From assembly GCF_019623905.1 (NCBI RefSeq), contig NZ_CP069370.1, forward strand, positions 3,292,001-3,356,000: a stretch of 64,000 bases of DNA. Reading direction: 5' to 3'. Shown here piece after piece: positions 9,328-18,449 of this stretch. Source of the DNA: Neotabrizicola shimadae (GTDB taxonomy: Bacteria; Pseudomonadota; Alphaproteobacteria; Rhodobacterales; Rhodobacteraceae). The position numbers were made by a program, and so were the translations under genes. The stretch's first letter is position 1. Every line of letters begins with the position of its first letter. The notes beneath the pieces were generated by a model. That model made no database searches and had not been told where the DNA came from. It worked only from the letters and a program-made list of their open reading frames with translations.

Positions 9328-9942
9328 ATGCGGATACTTCTGGCCGATGACCACCAGTTGGTTCGGGACTCCATCGCGGGGTTCTTGCGGGCCGAGCCCG
9401 GTTTTGCGGTTGAGGTTGCCTCGGATTTCGAAGGTGCCCTTGGTCTGGTCAGACAGGGGCCCCGTTTCGATGTCATCCTTCTGGACTGGATGATGCCGGG
9501 GATGAACGGGCTTCAGGGACTGGAGGCGATGAAAGCCGCCAGCACGGGGACGCCGGTGGCGATTATCTCGGGCACGGCGCCCCGCCAGGTGGCTGAAGCG
9601 GCGCTGGCGTCGGGCGCCGCGGGATTTCTGCCCAAGACCATGTCGACGCGGACCCTCGTGGCCGCCGTTCAGTTCATGGCGGCGGGCGAGGTCTATGCGC
9701 CGATGTCGTTGATGACCGAACGAGAGCCTGCAACCGCCACCATTGGCGGGGCGCAGTTGACGGAGCGCGAGACCGAGGTGCTGCGGTTCTTGTGCGAGGG
9801 GCTCGCCAACAAGGAGATCGCCCGTCGCATCGACTTGCAGGAGGTGACGGTCAAGCTGCATGTGAAGACGCTGTACCGCAAGATCGGCGCGCGCAACCGG
9901 ACCCATGCCGCCATGCTGGCCAAGGAAGCGGGCCTCTTCTGA
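9328..9942 (+). CDS. NarL/FixJ-family response regulator with LuxR-type HTH
   Basis: With the start at 9328 the protein has 204 residues. It opens MRILLADDHQLVRDS (acidic pocket D7-D8), and the phospho-acceptor is D53 in DVILLDWMMPGMNG. The C-terminal DNA-binding domain runs from LTERETEVLRFLCEGLANKE to KTLYRKIGARNRTHA. An upstream ATG at 9304 would add eight residues with no family match; the GAGGGCAGG before 9328 is a good ribosome binding site. It lies just downstream of the export gene and two genes upstream of a hybrid kinase, so it could regulate exopolysaccharide genes. The link to that kinase is inferred from position. Confidence 0.9.
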   Translation: MRILLADDHQLVRDSIAGFLRAEPGFAVEVASDFEGALGLVRQGPRFDVILLDWMMPGMNGLQGLEAMKAASTGTPVAIISGTAPRQVAEAALASGAAGFLPKTMSTRTLVAAVQFMAAGEVYAPMSLMTEREPATATIGGAQLTERETEVLRFLCEGLANKEIARRIDLQEVTVKLHVKTLYRKIGARNRTHAAMLAKEAGLF

Positions 9943-10044
9943 GCGATGCTATCCGGAAGGGTAGGGCTTCTGTCCGGATAGACAGGCGACAGCGCCTGTC
10001 GGCCGGTGTTAAGCCGAGCCGAAACCGCGACAGGAGCCCAAGAC

Positions 10045-10572
10045 ATGATCCACCCGGCGAGCCTGACCCGCCCTTGCGCTGCGGCCGTGCTGGCCGCCGC
10101 CATCGCCTTTTCCCTTCCGGCTGGGGCCGAGCAATTGGCCGCGCCGGCCGGCGAGGTTGTGCTGACGGTTTCCGGCGCGATCGGCAGCCCGAATGTGGAC
10201 GGCGTGCTGGCCCTGGACATGGCGCAGCTGCAAAGCCTGCCGCAGCAGGAATTCGAGACGACGACCATCTGGACCGAGGGCGTGACCACCTTCCGCGGCG
10301 TGTTGCTGAAGGACGTCCTGTCCGCCGCAGGGGCCACGGGCACGACGCTGGCCCTGACCGCGCTGAACGACTATCAGATCGAGATGCCGGCGGGCGATGC
10401 GGGCGCCCAAGCGCCGGTGATTGCCTACATGATGAATGGGGCCGAGATGTCGGTGCGCGACAAGGGCCCGCTTTGGCTGGTCTATCCCTATGACAGCAAT
10501 GCTGACTTCCGTACCGAACAGGCCTATGCCAGGTCGATCTGGCAGCTGTCGCGCATCGAGGTGATCGACTGA
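10045..10572 (+). CDS. Periplasmic SUOX-fold (oxidoreductase molybdopterin-binding domain) protein without cysteine
   Basis: The 175-residue protein has a Sec signal peptide (residues 1-27, ending SLPAGAEQL) and a single domain of the kind annotated as oxidoreductase molybdopterin binding. Recognisable parts are FETTTIWTEGVTTFRGVLLKD and PLWLVYPYDS. The mature chain contains no cysteine, so the ligand that sulfite-oxidase-type enzymes use for molybdenum is missing and catalysis of that type is unlikely. A CAGGAG ribosome binding site precedes the ATG at 10045; an ATG 13 codons upstream lacks one. It lies 38 bases before a hybrid histidine kinase with a periplasmic sensor region, suggesting that it supplies or modulates the signal. 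Confidence 0.75.
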   Translation: MIHPASLTRPCAAAVLAAAIAFSLPAGAEQLAAPAGEVVLTVSGAIGSPNVDGVLALDMAQLQSLPQQEFETTTIWTEGVTTFRGVLLKDVLSAAGATGTTLALTALNDYQIEMPAGDAGAQAPVIAYMMNGAEMSVRDKGPLWLVYPYDSNADFRTEQAYARSIWQLSRIEVID

Positions 10573-10610
10573 TCGGCGGCACGAGGGCATATCGCGGCCT
10601 GGCGCGGATC

Positions 10611-13115
10611 TTGCGCCATGGCATGACACTGGCAGTTCTTGCCGGATGTCTTGTCATTGGCCTGGTCTGGTTCGACCTGTCCAACGAGCTTCGCCAACTG
10701 CGGGAGACGCCGGCGGACAACCTTCAGTGGAACATCACCCAGCTGGAGCTTGACGTCGCCCGGCTGGAGACGGCCCTGGTCGAAGCCATATCTGCGCCAG
10801 ATGCGTCTCTGGAGGAGGTGCGCAAACGGTTCGACCTGTTTTACAGCCGCGCCCGGACGGTCGGCAGCGGCACCATGCTGGACCGGCAGGGCCTGCGCGA
10901 CGCCGCGACCCCGATGGTGGCCCGGATGAGCGATTTTCTTGAGCACAACGTGGCGCGGATCGACGGGTCGGATACCGAACTGCGCCGCGCCTTGCCGGAT
11001 ATCCGCGAGGAGGCGTCCATCCTTCGGCTGGACCTGCGGGCCGCGGCAATCCGCGTGATCGATGCCCATGCCGCCTTGCAGGACACGCGCCGCACCAGGC
11101 TGTCCTCGGCCATCCACCAGACCGCGATCACGGCGGTTGGCATGATCCTGATGCTGATGCTGCTTCTGTTGCGCGTGCTGCAGCAGACCCGCGAGGCCCG
11201 GCACAGGGAAGACGACGTGCGGCGCATGTCGATGCGGCTTGAGGCGACCGTCCTGACCTCGCTTGACGCGGTGGTCGTGACGGATTCGCATGGCAGGGTC
11301 ATCGAGTTCAACCCGGCGGCCGAACGCATGTTCGGCTATGATCGCGACGAGGCACTGGGGCAGCCCATGTCCGACCTCATCATACCGGAACGCCACATCG
11401 CCGGTCACGAGGCCGGTATGCGGCGCATGCGCGAGGGCGGTGAACGCCGCGTCGTGGGCAAGGGCCGGATCGACATGACCGCGCGGGACCGGTCAGGCCG
11501 GGAATTCCCGGTCGAGTTGTCCATCGCCAGTGCCGAAGGCCCGGAGGGCGCCATCTTCATCGGCTTCCTGCGTGACATCACGGAGGCGCGTGCCGCCGAA
11601 TCCGCCCTGATTTCCGCGCGCGACACCGCACAGGCGGCGGAACAGACCAAGACGAACTTCATCGCGGTGATGAGCCACGAGATGCGTACGCCGCTGAACG
11701 GCATGATGGCCGCGCTGGACATCATCGGCCAGGGCCGGCTGGACGACCGCCAGTCGAGGTTCCTGGACATTGCGCGGGATTCCTCGCTTCAGTTGCTTCG
11801 CCACGTCAACGATGTGCTGGAGATCTCGCGCATCGAAGCCGGCCAGGCGCCGACCCTTCTTGAAACCGTGGATCTGGCCGCGCTGCTTGCGACCTTGGTC
11901 GAACCCATGGTGCCCCAGGCGGCTGCCCGCGGCACGACGCTGGACCTTCGCCTGCCAGCCCCGTTGCCGCCAGTGATGGGCGATCCGTTCCGCCTGGGAC
12001 AGATCTTGCAGAACTTGTTGTCCAACGCCGTGAAGTTCACCGAAGGCGGCCTGATCGTGATCGAGGCCGAGGCCGAGGCCCAGGAGCAACCGGACAACCG
12101 GATCCTTCTGCAACTCTGCGTCCGGGACACCGGCATTGGCATTGCCCCGGCAGACCATGACAGGATCTTCAGGGATTTCGAGATGGTCGATCCCTCGTTC
12201 AGTCGAAAGGTCGGCGGTACTGGTCTTGGCCTTGCGATCTCGCGACGTCTTGCCCGGGCGATGGGCGGGGAGATTTCGGTCCAGAGCGAGTTGGGCCAGG
12301 GCAGCGCCTTCACCCTGAGCCTTTCGATGCCACTGGCACCGGAGGCCGAAAGCCGGGCGTCCGTACCTGTCGCTACCGCGGCGCTTGAGCGTCCGCTTTC
12401 GGTGCTGGTGGTGGAGGACAATCCGACCAACAGGATCGTGCTGGAAGAGATGCTGCGCAGCCTGGGGCACAGCGTTGAACTGGCGGTGGATGGCGCGGAA
12501 GGCGTGAGCAAGGCGCGAACGCACGCATTCGATCTGGTGCTGATGGACCTGTCCATGCCCCGCGTGGATGGCTGGACGGCGACCGCGCTGATCCGCGCGG
12601 ACGGTGCTTCGATGAACAGCCGGATTCTGGCAGTGACGGCCCATGCCAGCACCCGTGCCGATCCGCGCTTTGCCACGTCGGGCTTTGACGGGTTGCTGAC
12701 CAAACCGTTGACAACTCAGGATCTTGCTGCCGTTCTGCTGGATGCCGGTCCCCTGAACGAAAGCTCCGGGTTGGGGGCCGAGGATCTGCCATTGCTTGAT
12801 GAGGTCCGCCTGGCGGAATTGCGTCGGATGGGCGAGACGGCACGCGCGCGGTTGTTCGATCAGGCCCGCTCCGACTTGGGCCGCTGTATTGCCGGGATCG
12901 GCACCGCGACACCCACATCCCCTGGGCTGCTAGCGACGTTGCACGAAGCCGCGGGCGTCGCTGCGGTGATCGGCGCCCGTCGCCTGCACGCCCTGCTGCA
13001 GGCCGCCGAAGCCGAGGCCGGCTCTGGCGATGCCGGCCGCATCGCCAGAGCCTGCGCGCCCCTTGCTGACACGTGGCAGAAGACCGAGGTCGAACTCTGC
13101 TCCTCCGGACGTTAG
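10611..13115 (+). CDS. Hybrid histidine kinase (PAS, HisKA, HATPase, receiver, Hpt)
   Basis: The 834-residue protein (TTG start; ATG at 10623 is an alternative) has a membrane segment at residues 5-22, a periplasmic region of about 140 residues, and a second segment at about 167-187 (GMILMLMLLLL). A PAS domain follows at about 205-330. HisKA carries H356 in VMSHEMRTPLNG. The ATPase has an N box near 466 (NLLSNAVKF), G1 DTGIGIAP and G2 GGTGLGLAIS. The receiver has acceptor D646 in LMDLSMPRVDGW. The tail resembles a histidine phosphotransfer domain with H778 in TLHEAAGVAAVIGA. Phosphate probably relays H356-D646-H778 to a separate regulator, perhaps the one at 9328. It shares an operon with the SUOX-fold gene. 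Confidence 0.9.
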   Translation: MRHGMTLAVLAGCLVIGLVWFDLSNELRQLRETPADNLQWNITQLELDVARLETALVEAISAPDASLEEVRKRFDLFYSRARTVGSGTMLDRQGLRDAATPMVARMSDFLEHNVARIDGSDTELRRALPDIREEASILRLDLRAAAIRVIDAHAALQDTRRTRLSSAIHQTAITAVGMILMLMLLLLRVLQQTREARHREDDVRRMSMRLEATVLTSLDAVVVTDSHGRVIEFNPAAERMFGYDRDEALGQPMSDLIIPERHIAGHEAGMRRMREGGERRVVGKGRIDMTARDRSGREFPVELSIASAEGPEGAIFIGFLRDITEARAAESALISARDTAQAAEQTKTNFIAVMSHEMRTPLNGMMAALDIIGQGRLDDRQSRFLDIARDSSLQLLRHVNDVLEISRIEAGQAPTLLETVDLAALLATLVEPMVPQAAARGTTLDLRLPAPLPPVMGDPFRLGQILQNLLSNAVKFTEGGLIVIEAEAEAQEQPDNRILLQLCVRDTGIGIAPADHDRIFRDFEMVDPSFSRKVGGTGLGLAISRRLARAMGGEISVQSELGQGSAFTLSLSMPLAPEAESRASVPVATAALERPLSVLVVEDNPTNRIVLEEMLRSLGHSVELAVDGAEGVSKARTHAFDLVLMDLSMPRVDGWTATALIRADGASMNSRILAVTAHASTRADPRFATSGFDGLLTKPLTTQDLAAVLLDAGPLNESSGLGAEDLPLLDEVRLAELRRMGETARARLFDQARSDLGRCIAGIGTATPTSPGLLATLHEAAGVAAVIGARRLHALLQAAEAEAGSGDAGRIARACAPLADTWQKTEVELCSSGR

Positions 13116-13388
13116 TCCGGACCTGCCGCAACGGCATGTCCCCGGCGCGGCCCCAACAGGAGTAGCCGCCTTGAGCGGCAGCGACCGCCGAGTCAGGGCG
13201 CGTGCCGTGGGATCGCGATCATGTTCAGGCTTCCATGGGACTGGCACCGGTGCACGACACGGCAGCTCCCGCGCCTCACTTGGCCCCTGCCCTGCGGCAT
13301 TCAGCACCATCCGACCGTCGATTTCGGTGACCCGCTGCGGGGGACGGTGGCTGGTGGCAGTGGGACCGGCGGGCCGGAAAATGCGAAA

Positions 13389-13419
13389 CGGCCCGTGCGG
13401 GGAGGAGTCGCACGGGCCG
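13389..13419 (-). terminator. Hairpin with TTTC tail downstream of amtB
   Basis: An 11-base perfect stem (CGGCCCGTGCG at 13389-13399 pairs with 13409-13419) has a 9-base loop and, on the minus strand, is followed by TTTCGC. It lies about 80 bases past the amtB stop and is the better terminator candidate of the two hairpins there. Confidence 0.5.
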
Positions 13420-13467
13420 TCCGCGGATGCGCCGGTCTGGGGGGAGGACCCGACGGGGCGCAACGAT

Positions 13468-13493
13468 CCGGGCCGGGGAAATTCCCGGCCCGG
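13468..13493 (-). terminator. Hairpin directly after amtB
   Basis: A 10-base GC stem (CCGGGCCGGG at 13468-13477 with 13484-13493) and a 6-base loop begin eight bases past the amtB stop codon. There is no T-run, so it may act as an RNA 3' stabiliser rather than as an intrinsic terminator. Confidence 0.45.
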
Positions 13494-13500
13494 AACGATC

Positions 13501-14946
13501 TTAGTAGTTGTAGGCGCTTTCGCCGTGTTCGGTCTGATCGAGGCCCTGGCGTTCGGCATCGGCCGAGGGGCGCAGGCCCATGGTCATGTCTATCACCTTG
13601 AACAGGATGAAGGAGCCGATACCCGACCATGCCAGCGTCACGAGGACCGCCTTGATCTGGGTGATGACCTGGGCGCCCATGTCGAAGGTGCCGGCCACTG
13701 CGGGGAAGACGGTGTAGTCGAAGAAGCCCTGACCGCCAAGCGCCGGGTCGGCAAGGATGCCGGTGCCAATGGCGCCGACGATACCGCCCACGCAGTGCAC
13801 GCCGAACACGTCGAGGCTGTCATCATACTTCAGCGCGCTCTTCACCGTGGAGACGAAGATGTAGCAGATCGGGGAAACCGCGAGGCCCAGCACGATCGAG
13901 CCCATCGGCGAGGCGAAGCCTGAGGCCGGGGTGATGGCGACGAGGCCCGCAACCGCGCCGGTCACCGCACCCAGAAGCGAGGGGCGGCCATGGCGGATCT
14001 GCTCGACGATGCTCCAGGACAGGGCAGCAGCGGCGGTGGCGACGAAGGTGTTGATGAAGGCCAGCGCGGCAAGGCCGTTGGCTTCGAGGTTGGAACCCGC
14101 GTTGAAGCCGAACCAGCCGACCCACAGGAGGGAGGCGCCGATCATCGTCATGGTCAGCGAGTGGGGCGGCATCGCCTCTTTCAGGTGGCCAAGGCGCGGA
14201 CCGATGACGAGGCAGCCGATGAGACCCGCGATACCGGCGTTGATGTGGACAACGGTGCCGCCGGCGAAGTCAAGCGCACCCCAGCCCCAGAGCAGGCCGT
14301 AGTCGCCAGGCAGGTCGGGCAGGAAGTCCGGGCCGGCCCAATACCAGACCATGTGGGCCATCGGGAAATAGACCACGGTCAGCCACAGCACGGTGAAGAC
14401 CATCAGCGGCCAGAACTTCACGCGTTCGGCGAAGGCGCCGACGATCAGCGCGGGCGTGATGCAGGCGAAGGTCATCTGGAAGATGACGAAGGCGTATTCG
14501 GGGATGTAGACGTTGTTCGAGAAGGTCGCGGCATAGGTGCCGGCGTTCACGCCCGACAGGAACATCTTGGACAGGCCGCCGATGAAGGGGCCGCCTGAGG
14601 TGAAGGCGAGGCTGTAGCCGTAGGTGACCCAGATGATCGCCGCGATCGAGACGATCATGAAGACCTGCATCAGCACGCTGAGCATGTTCTTGGTGCGAAC
14701 GAGGCCACCGTAGAACAGCGCCAGAGCCGGGATCGACATCAGGAGCACCAGCGCCGAGCTGATGAGCATCCAGGTGGTGTCGCCCTTGTTCACCATGCCG
14801 GCCATTGCGGCGACATCGGGGTTCTTGATCGGGCCAGCGGCCACCTCGACGACCTCGGCGGTCGCCTCCTGTGCCCAGACGGGCAAGGCGGCCATGACGG
14901 ACGCGCCAAGCGCCGCAAGGCCAAGGGTTTGATTTTTATTCAACAT
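13501..14946 (-). CDS. amtB: Ammonium transporter AmtB
   Basis: The 481-residue protein has an N-terminal signal-like segment (MLNKNQTLGLAALGASVMA) ending at VWAQE, followed by about eleven membrane helices. Conserved parts include DTTWMLISSALVLLMSIPALALFYGG, here in the usual position after the signal, then FAGGTVVHINAGIAGL with a pore histidine and FGVHCVGGIVGAIGTG with the second. It carries NH4+/NH3 across the inner membrane. It lies 28 bases downstream of glnK, the usual pairing, in which GlnK blocks AmtB when nitrogen is ample. Two hairpins follow its stop codon. Confidence 0.97.
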   Translation of the reverse strand: MLNKNQTLGLAALGASVMAALPVWAQEATAEVVEVAAGPIKNPDVAAMAGMVNKGDTTWMLISSALVLLMSIPALALFYGGLVRTKNMLSVLMQVFMIVSIAAIIWVTYGYSLAFTSGGPFIGGLSKMFLSGVNAGTYAATFSNNVYIPEYAFVIFQMTFACITPALIVGAFAERVKFWPLMVFTVLWLTVVYFPMAHMVWYWAGPDFLPDLPGDYGLLWGWGALDFAGGTVVHINAGIAGLIGCLVIGPRLGHLKEAMPPHSLTMTMIGASLLWVGWFGFNAGSNLEANGLAALAFINTFVATAAAALSWSIVEQIRHGRPSLLGAVTGAVAGLVAITPASGFASPMGSIVLGLAVSPICYIFVSTVKSALKYDDSLDVFGVHCVGGIVGAIGTGILADPALGGQGFFDYTVFPAVAGTFDMGAQVITQIKAVLVTLAWSGIGSFILFKVIDMTMGLRPSADAERQGLDQTEHGESAYNY

Positions 14947-14974
14947 TTCCGGAGTTTCCCCTTCCCGCCTGTTC

Positions 14975-15313
14975 TTACAGCGCATCGTCATCGGTTTCGC
15001 CCGTGCGGACGCGCACGGCATGTTCCACGTCGAGGACGAAGATCTTTCCGTCGCCGATCTTGTCGGTCTTGGCCGTGGTCTGGATGGTTTCGACCACCGC
15101 TTCGGCCAGGCTGTCGACCACCACGATTTCCAGCCGGACCTTCGGCACGAAGTTCACGGCGTATTCCGCGCCACGGTAGATTTCGGTGTGGCCCGACTGC
15201 GAACCGAACCCCTTGATCTCGGTCACCATCATGCCGCGCACCCCGATGGCGGTGAGCGCCTCGCGCACCTCCTCGAGCTTGAACGGCTTGATTGCTGCAA
15301 TGATCAGTTTCAC
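14975..15313 (-). CDS. glnK: Nitrogen regulatory protein PII (GlnK)
   Basis: The 112-residue protein is full length for PII if it starts at the GTG at 15313 (MKLIIAAIKPFKLEEVREAL), which has an AGAGGGGAA ribosome binding site. The T-loop contains the uridylylated tyrosine in GHTEIYRGAEYAVNF. The C-terminal signature is GDGKIFVLDVEHAVRVRTGE. It senses 2-oxoglutarate and ATP/ADP and controls AmtB, encoded just downstream. The divergent 271-base gap to the PBP1A gene must hold its promoter, but no convincing sigma-54 -24/-12 element was visible. Confidence 0.96.
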   Translation of the reverse strand: MKLIIAAIKPFKLEEVREALTAIGVRGMMVTEIKGFGSQSGHTEIYRGAEYAVNFVPKVRLEIVVVDSLAEAVVETIQTTAKTDKIGDGKIFVLDVEHAVRVRTGETDDDAL

Positions 15314-15584
15314 GGCGTTCCCCTCTATGGTCCGGGGCCCGAGGCGGCCCTTGCCCGAAAGGAGGCGGGCTTTCCGCGGTGCAGCACAAGTCGCGAGCGG
15401 GTTAGCGGGCGCCCTCATGGCGAGCGTTTCGCACAACATTTGCACGATTTAGTCAGTTTGCCTAAATTTTGTGCTGAATTGGTAAGCGAATCGTGAGCGC
15501 ACCGGCTCCACATTTTTCGTTTCCGGCGCTATGGTGCGGCAAAAGCGCCCCGGCTTCGGCCGGAGAAACAAGGGCGGATCGGGC

Positions 15585-17750
15585 ATGGCATCTACAGGCA
15601 AGGGGCGGGGGCCGCTTGTCGCGGACCGGAGATATTCCGGCCGCGAGGAAGCGCAGCCGAAAGCACGGACGCGGGCCCCGGCAAAGCCGGCGAAGAAGGC
15701 CGCGCGGCGCCCGGTCAAGAGGCGCGGGCTGATTTCGGGGTTGATCGTGGGATTCTTTGCGCTGATCTGGCGGATCGTCTGGGGCATCGGCTGGCGCGTC
15801 GGGCTTGTCGTGGGGCTGGTCTTGGCGGCGACCACCTTCTACTTCTATGCCAAGATGCCGCCGCTGACCGACCTGCTGGACGGACGCGCGCGGGGGTCTG
15901 TAACGTTTCTGGACACCAACGGCAGCCCCTTCGCCTGGCGGGGCGAGACCTTTGGCGGGCAGATCACGGCAGACACCGTTTCGCCCAACCTGCTGCATGC
16001 GGTCGTGGCGACCGAAGACAAGCGGTTCTACTACCATCTGGGGATCAGCCCGCGCGGCATTGCCAGCGCGATCCGCATCAACATGGCGGAAGGGCGCGGG
16101 CCGTTCGAGGGCAACGGCGGGTCGACCATCACGCAGCAGGTGGCCAAGCTTCTGTGCCTGGGCGTGGCCTGGGACCCGACGCAGTGGAAGGACGAGGCGG
16201 CTTATGAGGCGGACTGCCGGCAGGGCAGTCTGATGCGCAAGGTGAAGGAAGTGCCCTTCGCCCTGGCGATGGAGCTGAAGTATTCGAAGAACGACATCCT
16301 GACGATCTATTTCAACCGCGCCTACCTGGGCGCGGGCACGCGCGGGTTCGAGGCGGCGGCGCAGCGCTATTTCGGCAAGTCGGCGCGCGACGTGACCCCG
16401 GCCGAGGCGGCGATGCTGGCCGGGCTTCTGAAGGCGCCGAGCTATTACGCGCCGACCAACAACCTGGAACGGTCGCGCGAGCGGGCGGCGGTGATCATCG
16501 GGCTGATGGAGGAACAGGGTTACCTGACGAAGGAGCAGGCGGCCGAGGCGCTGGCGCATCCGGCGGAACTGTCCGAAGCGGCGCAGAGCCGGTCGGGCGG
16601 GTTCTTCGCCGATTGGGTGATGGAGACGGCGCCGGCCTTCCTGACCACCGAAACCACCGAGGACGTGGTGATTTCGACCACGCTGGACCAGCGGGTCCAG
16701 AAGGCGGCCGAAGAGGCGCTGGCCTTCGTCTTCGAGACCAAGGTGAAGGAAGGATCGAAGGCGCAGGCGGCCATCGTGGTCATGTCCGCCGACGGCGCGG
16801 TGCGCGCCATGGTGGGCGGGCGAAAGATCGAGGCGGCGGGCTCGTTCAACCGCGCGACGCAGGCGCTGCGGCAGACCGGGTCGGCCTTCAAGCCCTTTGT
16901 CTATGCGGCGGCGCTGGATCTGGGCTGGAGCCCCTGGGACGTGGTGCAGGACACGCCCCTGACCATCACCACGCCGGGGTCGGGGCCGTGGTCGCCCTCG
17001 AACTACGACGAGGAGTTCAAGGGGCCGGTGACGCTGGTGCAGGCGCTGAAGGAAAGCCGCAACATCCCGGCGGTGCGAGTGTCCGAGGCTGTGGGGCGCG
17101 AGAACGTGCGGACCGTGGCATCGGCCTTCGGATTGCAGAGCGACCTGGCGGCGGGGCCGGCTCTGGCGCTTGGCGCATCGGAATCGACGCTCCTGGAGAT
17201 GACCGGGGCCTATGCCGGCATCCTGAACGGCGGCAGTTCGGTGACGCCCTATGGCATCAATGCGCTGACCCTTCAGGGCGAGACCGAGCCCTTGCTTGGC
17301 GCGGGCGGCGGCATCGGCGAGCGGGTGATCTCGCAGAAGGCGGCGGAAGAGCTGATCTTCATGATGACCCAGGTGGTCGAGGGCGGCACCGGCGGGCGCG
17401 CGCGCCTGCCCGACCGGCAGGTGGCGGGCAAGACCGGCACCACGCAGGCGGCGCGCGATGCGTGGTTCGTGGGCTTTTCGGCAGACTACGTCGCAGGGGT
17501 CTGGATGGGATACGACGACAACACGCCGCTGACCGGCGTGACCGGCGGCGGGCTGCCGGCCGAGATCTGGCACGAGGTGATGCTGCGGGTGCATGAGGGC
17601 GTGGAGCCGAGACCCCTGCCGATGATCGTGCCCGAGCGGCCGGCGCCGGTGCAGGTTGAGGCGACCGCCTCGTCGGGCAATGCGACCGAGAAGAAGCGCA
17701 AGGACCCGATCGGGGATCTGCTGCGCGGCATCCTGGGCGGGGAGAACTGA
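15585..17750 (+). CDS. Class A penicillin-binding protein (PBP1A-like)
   Basis: The 721-residue protein has a basic cytoplasmic tail, a membrane segment at about residues 50-85, a transglycosylase domain and a transpeptidase domain. The transglycosylase glutamate is in VVATEDKRFYYHLGI near residue 143. Transpeptidase motifs are SAFK near 433, SRN in KESRNIPAVRV, and KTGTTQ near 615. It polymerises and cross-links peptidoglycan in the periplasm. The ATG at 15585 was preferred to one 18 codons upstream because GGGCGGATCGGG precedes it. The gene converges on mlaC across a 90-base gap. Confidence 0.93.
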   Translation: MASTGKGRGPLVADRRYSGREEAQPKARTRAPAKPAKKAARRPVKRRGLISGLIVGFFALIWRIVWGIGWRVGLVVGLVLAATTFYFYAKMPPLTDLLDGRARGSVTFLDTNGSPFAWRGETFGGQITADTVSPNLLHAVVATEDKRFYYHLGISPRGIASAIRINMAEGRGPFEGNGGSTITQQVAKLLCLGVAWDPTQWKDEAAYEADCRQGSLMRKVKEVPFALAMELKYSKNDILTIYFNRAYLGAGTRGFEAAAQRYFGKSARDVTPAEAAMLAGLLKAPSYYAPTNNLERSRERAAVIIGLMEEQGYLTKEQAAEALAHPAELSEAAQSRSGGFFADWVMETAPAFLTTETTEDVVISTTLDQRVQKAAEEALAFVFETKVKEGSKAQAAIVVMSADGAVRAMVGGRKIEAAGSFNRATQALRQTGSAFKPFVYAAALDLGWSPWDVVQDTPLTITTPGSGPWSPSNYDEEFKGPVTLVQALKESRNIPAVRVSEAVGRENVRTVASAFGLQSDLAAGPALALGASESTLLEMTGAYAGILNGGSSVTPYGINALTLQGETEPLLGAGGGIGERVISQKAAEELIFMMTQVVEGGTGGRARLPDRQVAGKTGTTQAARDAWFVGFSADYVAGVWMGYDDNTPLTGVTGGGLPAEIWHEVMLRVHEGVEPRPLPMIVPERPAPVQVEATASSGNATEKKRKDPIGDLLRGILGGEN

Positions 17751-17811
17751 GGGCGCCAGCGGGGCCCGGCGTCCCCGCTGGCGGCATTGGCCATTGTCCG
17801 GGCAGGTCGAG

Positions 17812-17831
17812 GCCCCGGCCTGCGCCGGGGC
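17812..17831. repeat. GC palindrome, copy 1, between convergent genes
   Basis: GCCCCGGC at 17812-17819, loop CTGC, then GCCGGGGC. It sits inside a longer unit beginning CGAGGCCCCGGC and ending GCCGGGGCGA. The same unit recurs at 26281-26300 (inverted) and 29329-29348, always where two genes converge, so it may be a bidirectional terminator or a dispersed palindrome. Confidence 0.7.
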
Positions 17832-17840
17832 GAGGCCAGG

Positions 17841-18449
17841 TCAGCTTTTGTTCAGCTGGGCAATCAGCTTGTCGACGTTGCCACCGTTCTGGTCGAGCAT
17901 CGCGCCGATTTCCGTGCGCTCGGACGAGAGCATGTTCACGCCTTCGATGATGATGTTGAAGAACAGGTTCTTGCCCGACTTGTCCGAGACGTACCAGCGC
18001 AGGTCGAAGGGGCTTTCGCCCTTGAGATAGCAGACCGACTGGACCTCATAATAGCTTTTCACCGGCTTGGAGCCTGTCACCTCGATCTTGCCGCCAATGA
18101 ATTCGCGGAAGCGCCGGCCGTACTTGCGGCTGAGATAGCCCTGGTACGCCTTGGTGAAGGCCTGGATCTGGGCCGGGCTGGCCGTCTTGGCCGCCGGGCC
18201 AAGCACCGAGCGGGCGATCACGGGCACGTCGGCATAGCGAGTGAAGATGCGTTCGAAATCGCCGTACATGGCGCTTTCGGACTTGCCGGAATTGATGGTG
18301 GCGTTGATCTCGCCGATGGCCTGGTCGACCAGGGCGCGGGCCTGGGCATCGTCCAGCGCCAGGGCCGGCAGCGGAAGGGCCGCGACAATCGCGCCAGAAA
18401 GACCGAGGGCCAGAAGCCCGCGGCGAGAGATGGAAATGTCATTCGGCAT
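17841..18449 (-). CDS. mlaC: Phospholipid-binding protein MlaC family
   Basis: The 202-residue protein has a twin-arginine-like signal (ISISRRGLLALGLSG) and cleavage near ALALDDAQ. The mature chain contains EIERIFTRYAD-like text (here DFERIFTRYADVPVIARSVLG) and VRWYVSDKSG-like text (DLRWYVSDKSGKN), both typical of MlaC/Ttg2D. MlaC shuttles phospholipid between the outer-membrane MlaA complex and the inner-membrane MlaFEDB transporter. The start lies 11 bases inside the end of mlaA, so the two are coupled. The transporter genes mlaFED are not in this window. Confidence 0.9.
   Translation of the reverse strand: MPNDISISRRGLLALGLSGAIVAALPLPALALDDAQARALVDQAIGEINATINSGKSESAMYGDFERIFTRYADVPVIARSVLGPAAKTASPAQIQAFTKAYQGYLSRKYGRRFREFIGGKIEVTGSKPVKSYYEVQSVCYLKGESPFDLRWYVSDKSGKNLFFNIIIEGVNMLSSERTEIGAMLDQNGGNVDKLIAQLNKS

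Larger units (their letters stand above)
13116..13500. other. 385-base gap between convergent kinase and amtB genes
   Basis: No credible gene was found here; open frames crossing it are shadows of the flanking genes. It holds two strong hairpins that lie downstream of amtB on the minus strand (listed separately). Confidence 0.6.

Noticed and set aside
13116-13500. A small gene between the hybrid kinase and amtB
   Set aside because: Open frames here extend from or into the flanking genes in other frames and have no ribosome binding site or recognisable product.
15314-15584. Sigma-54 promoter or NtrC sites upstream of glnK
   Set aside because: No GG-N10-GC element at -24/-12 could be found on the minus strand; GCAC direct repeats at 15431-15445 are not a dyad.
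15462-17594. A 710-codon minus-strand open frame
   Set aside because: It is antisense to the PBP1A gene, whose transglycosylase and transpeptidase motifs are intact.
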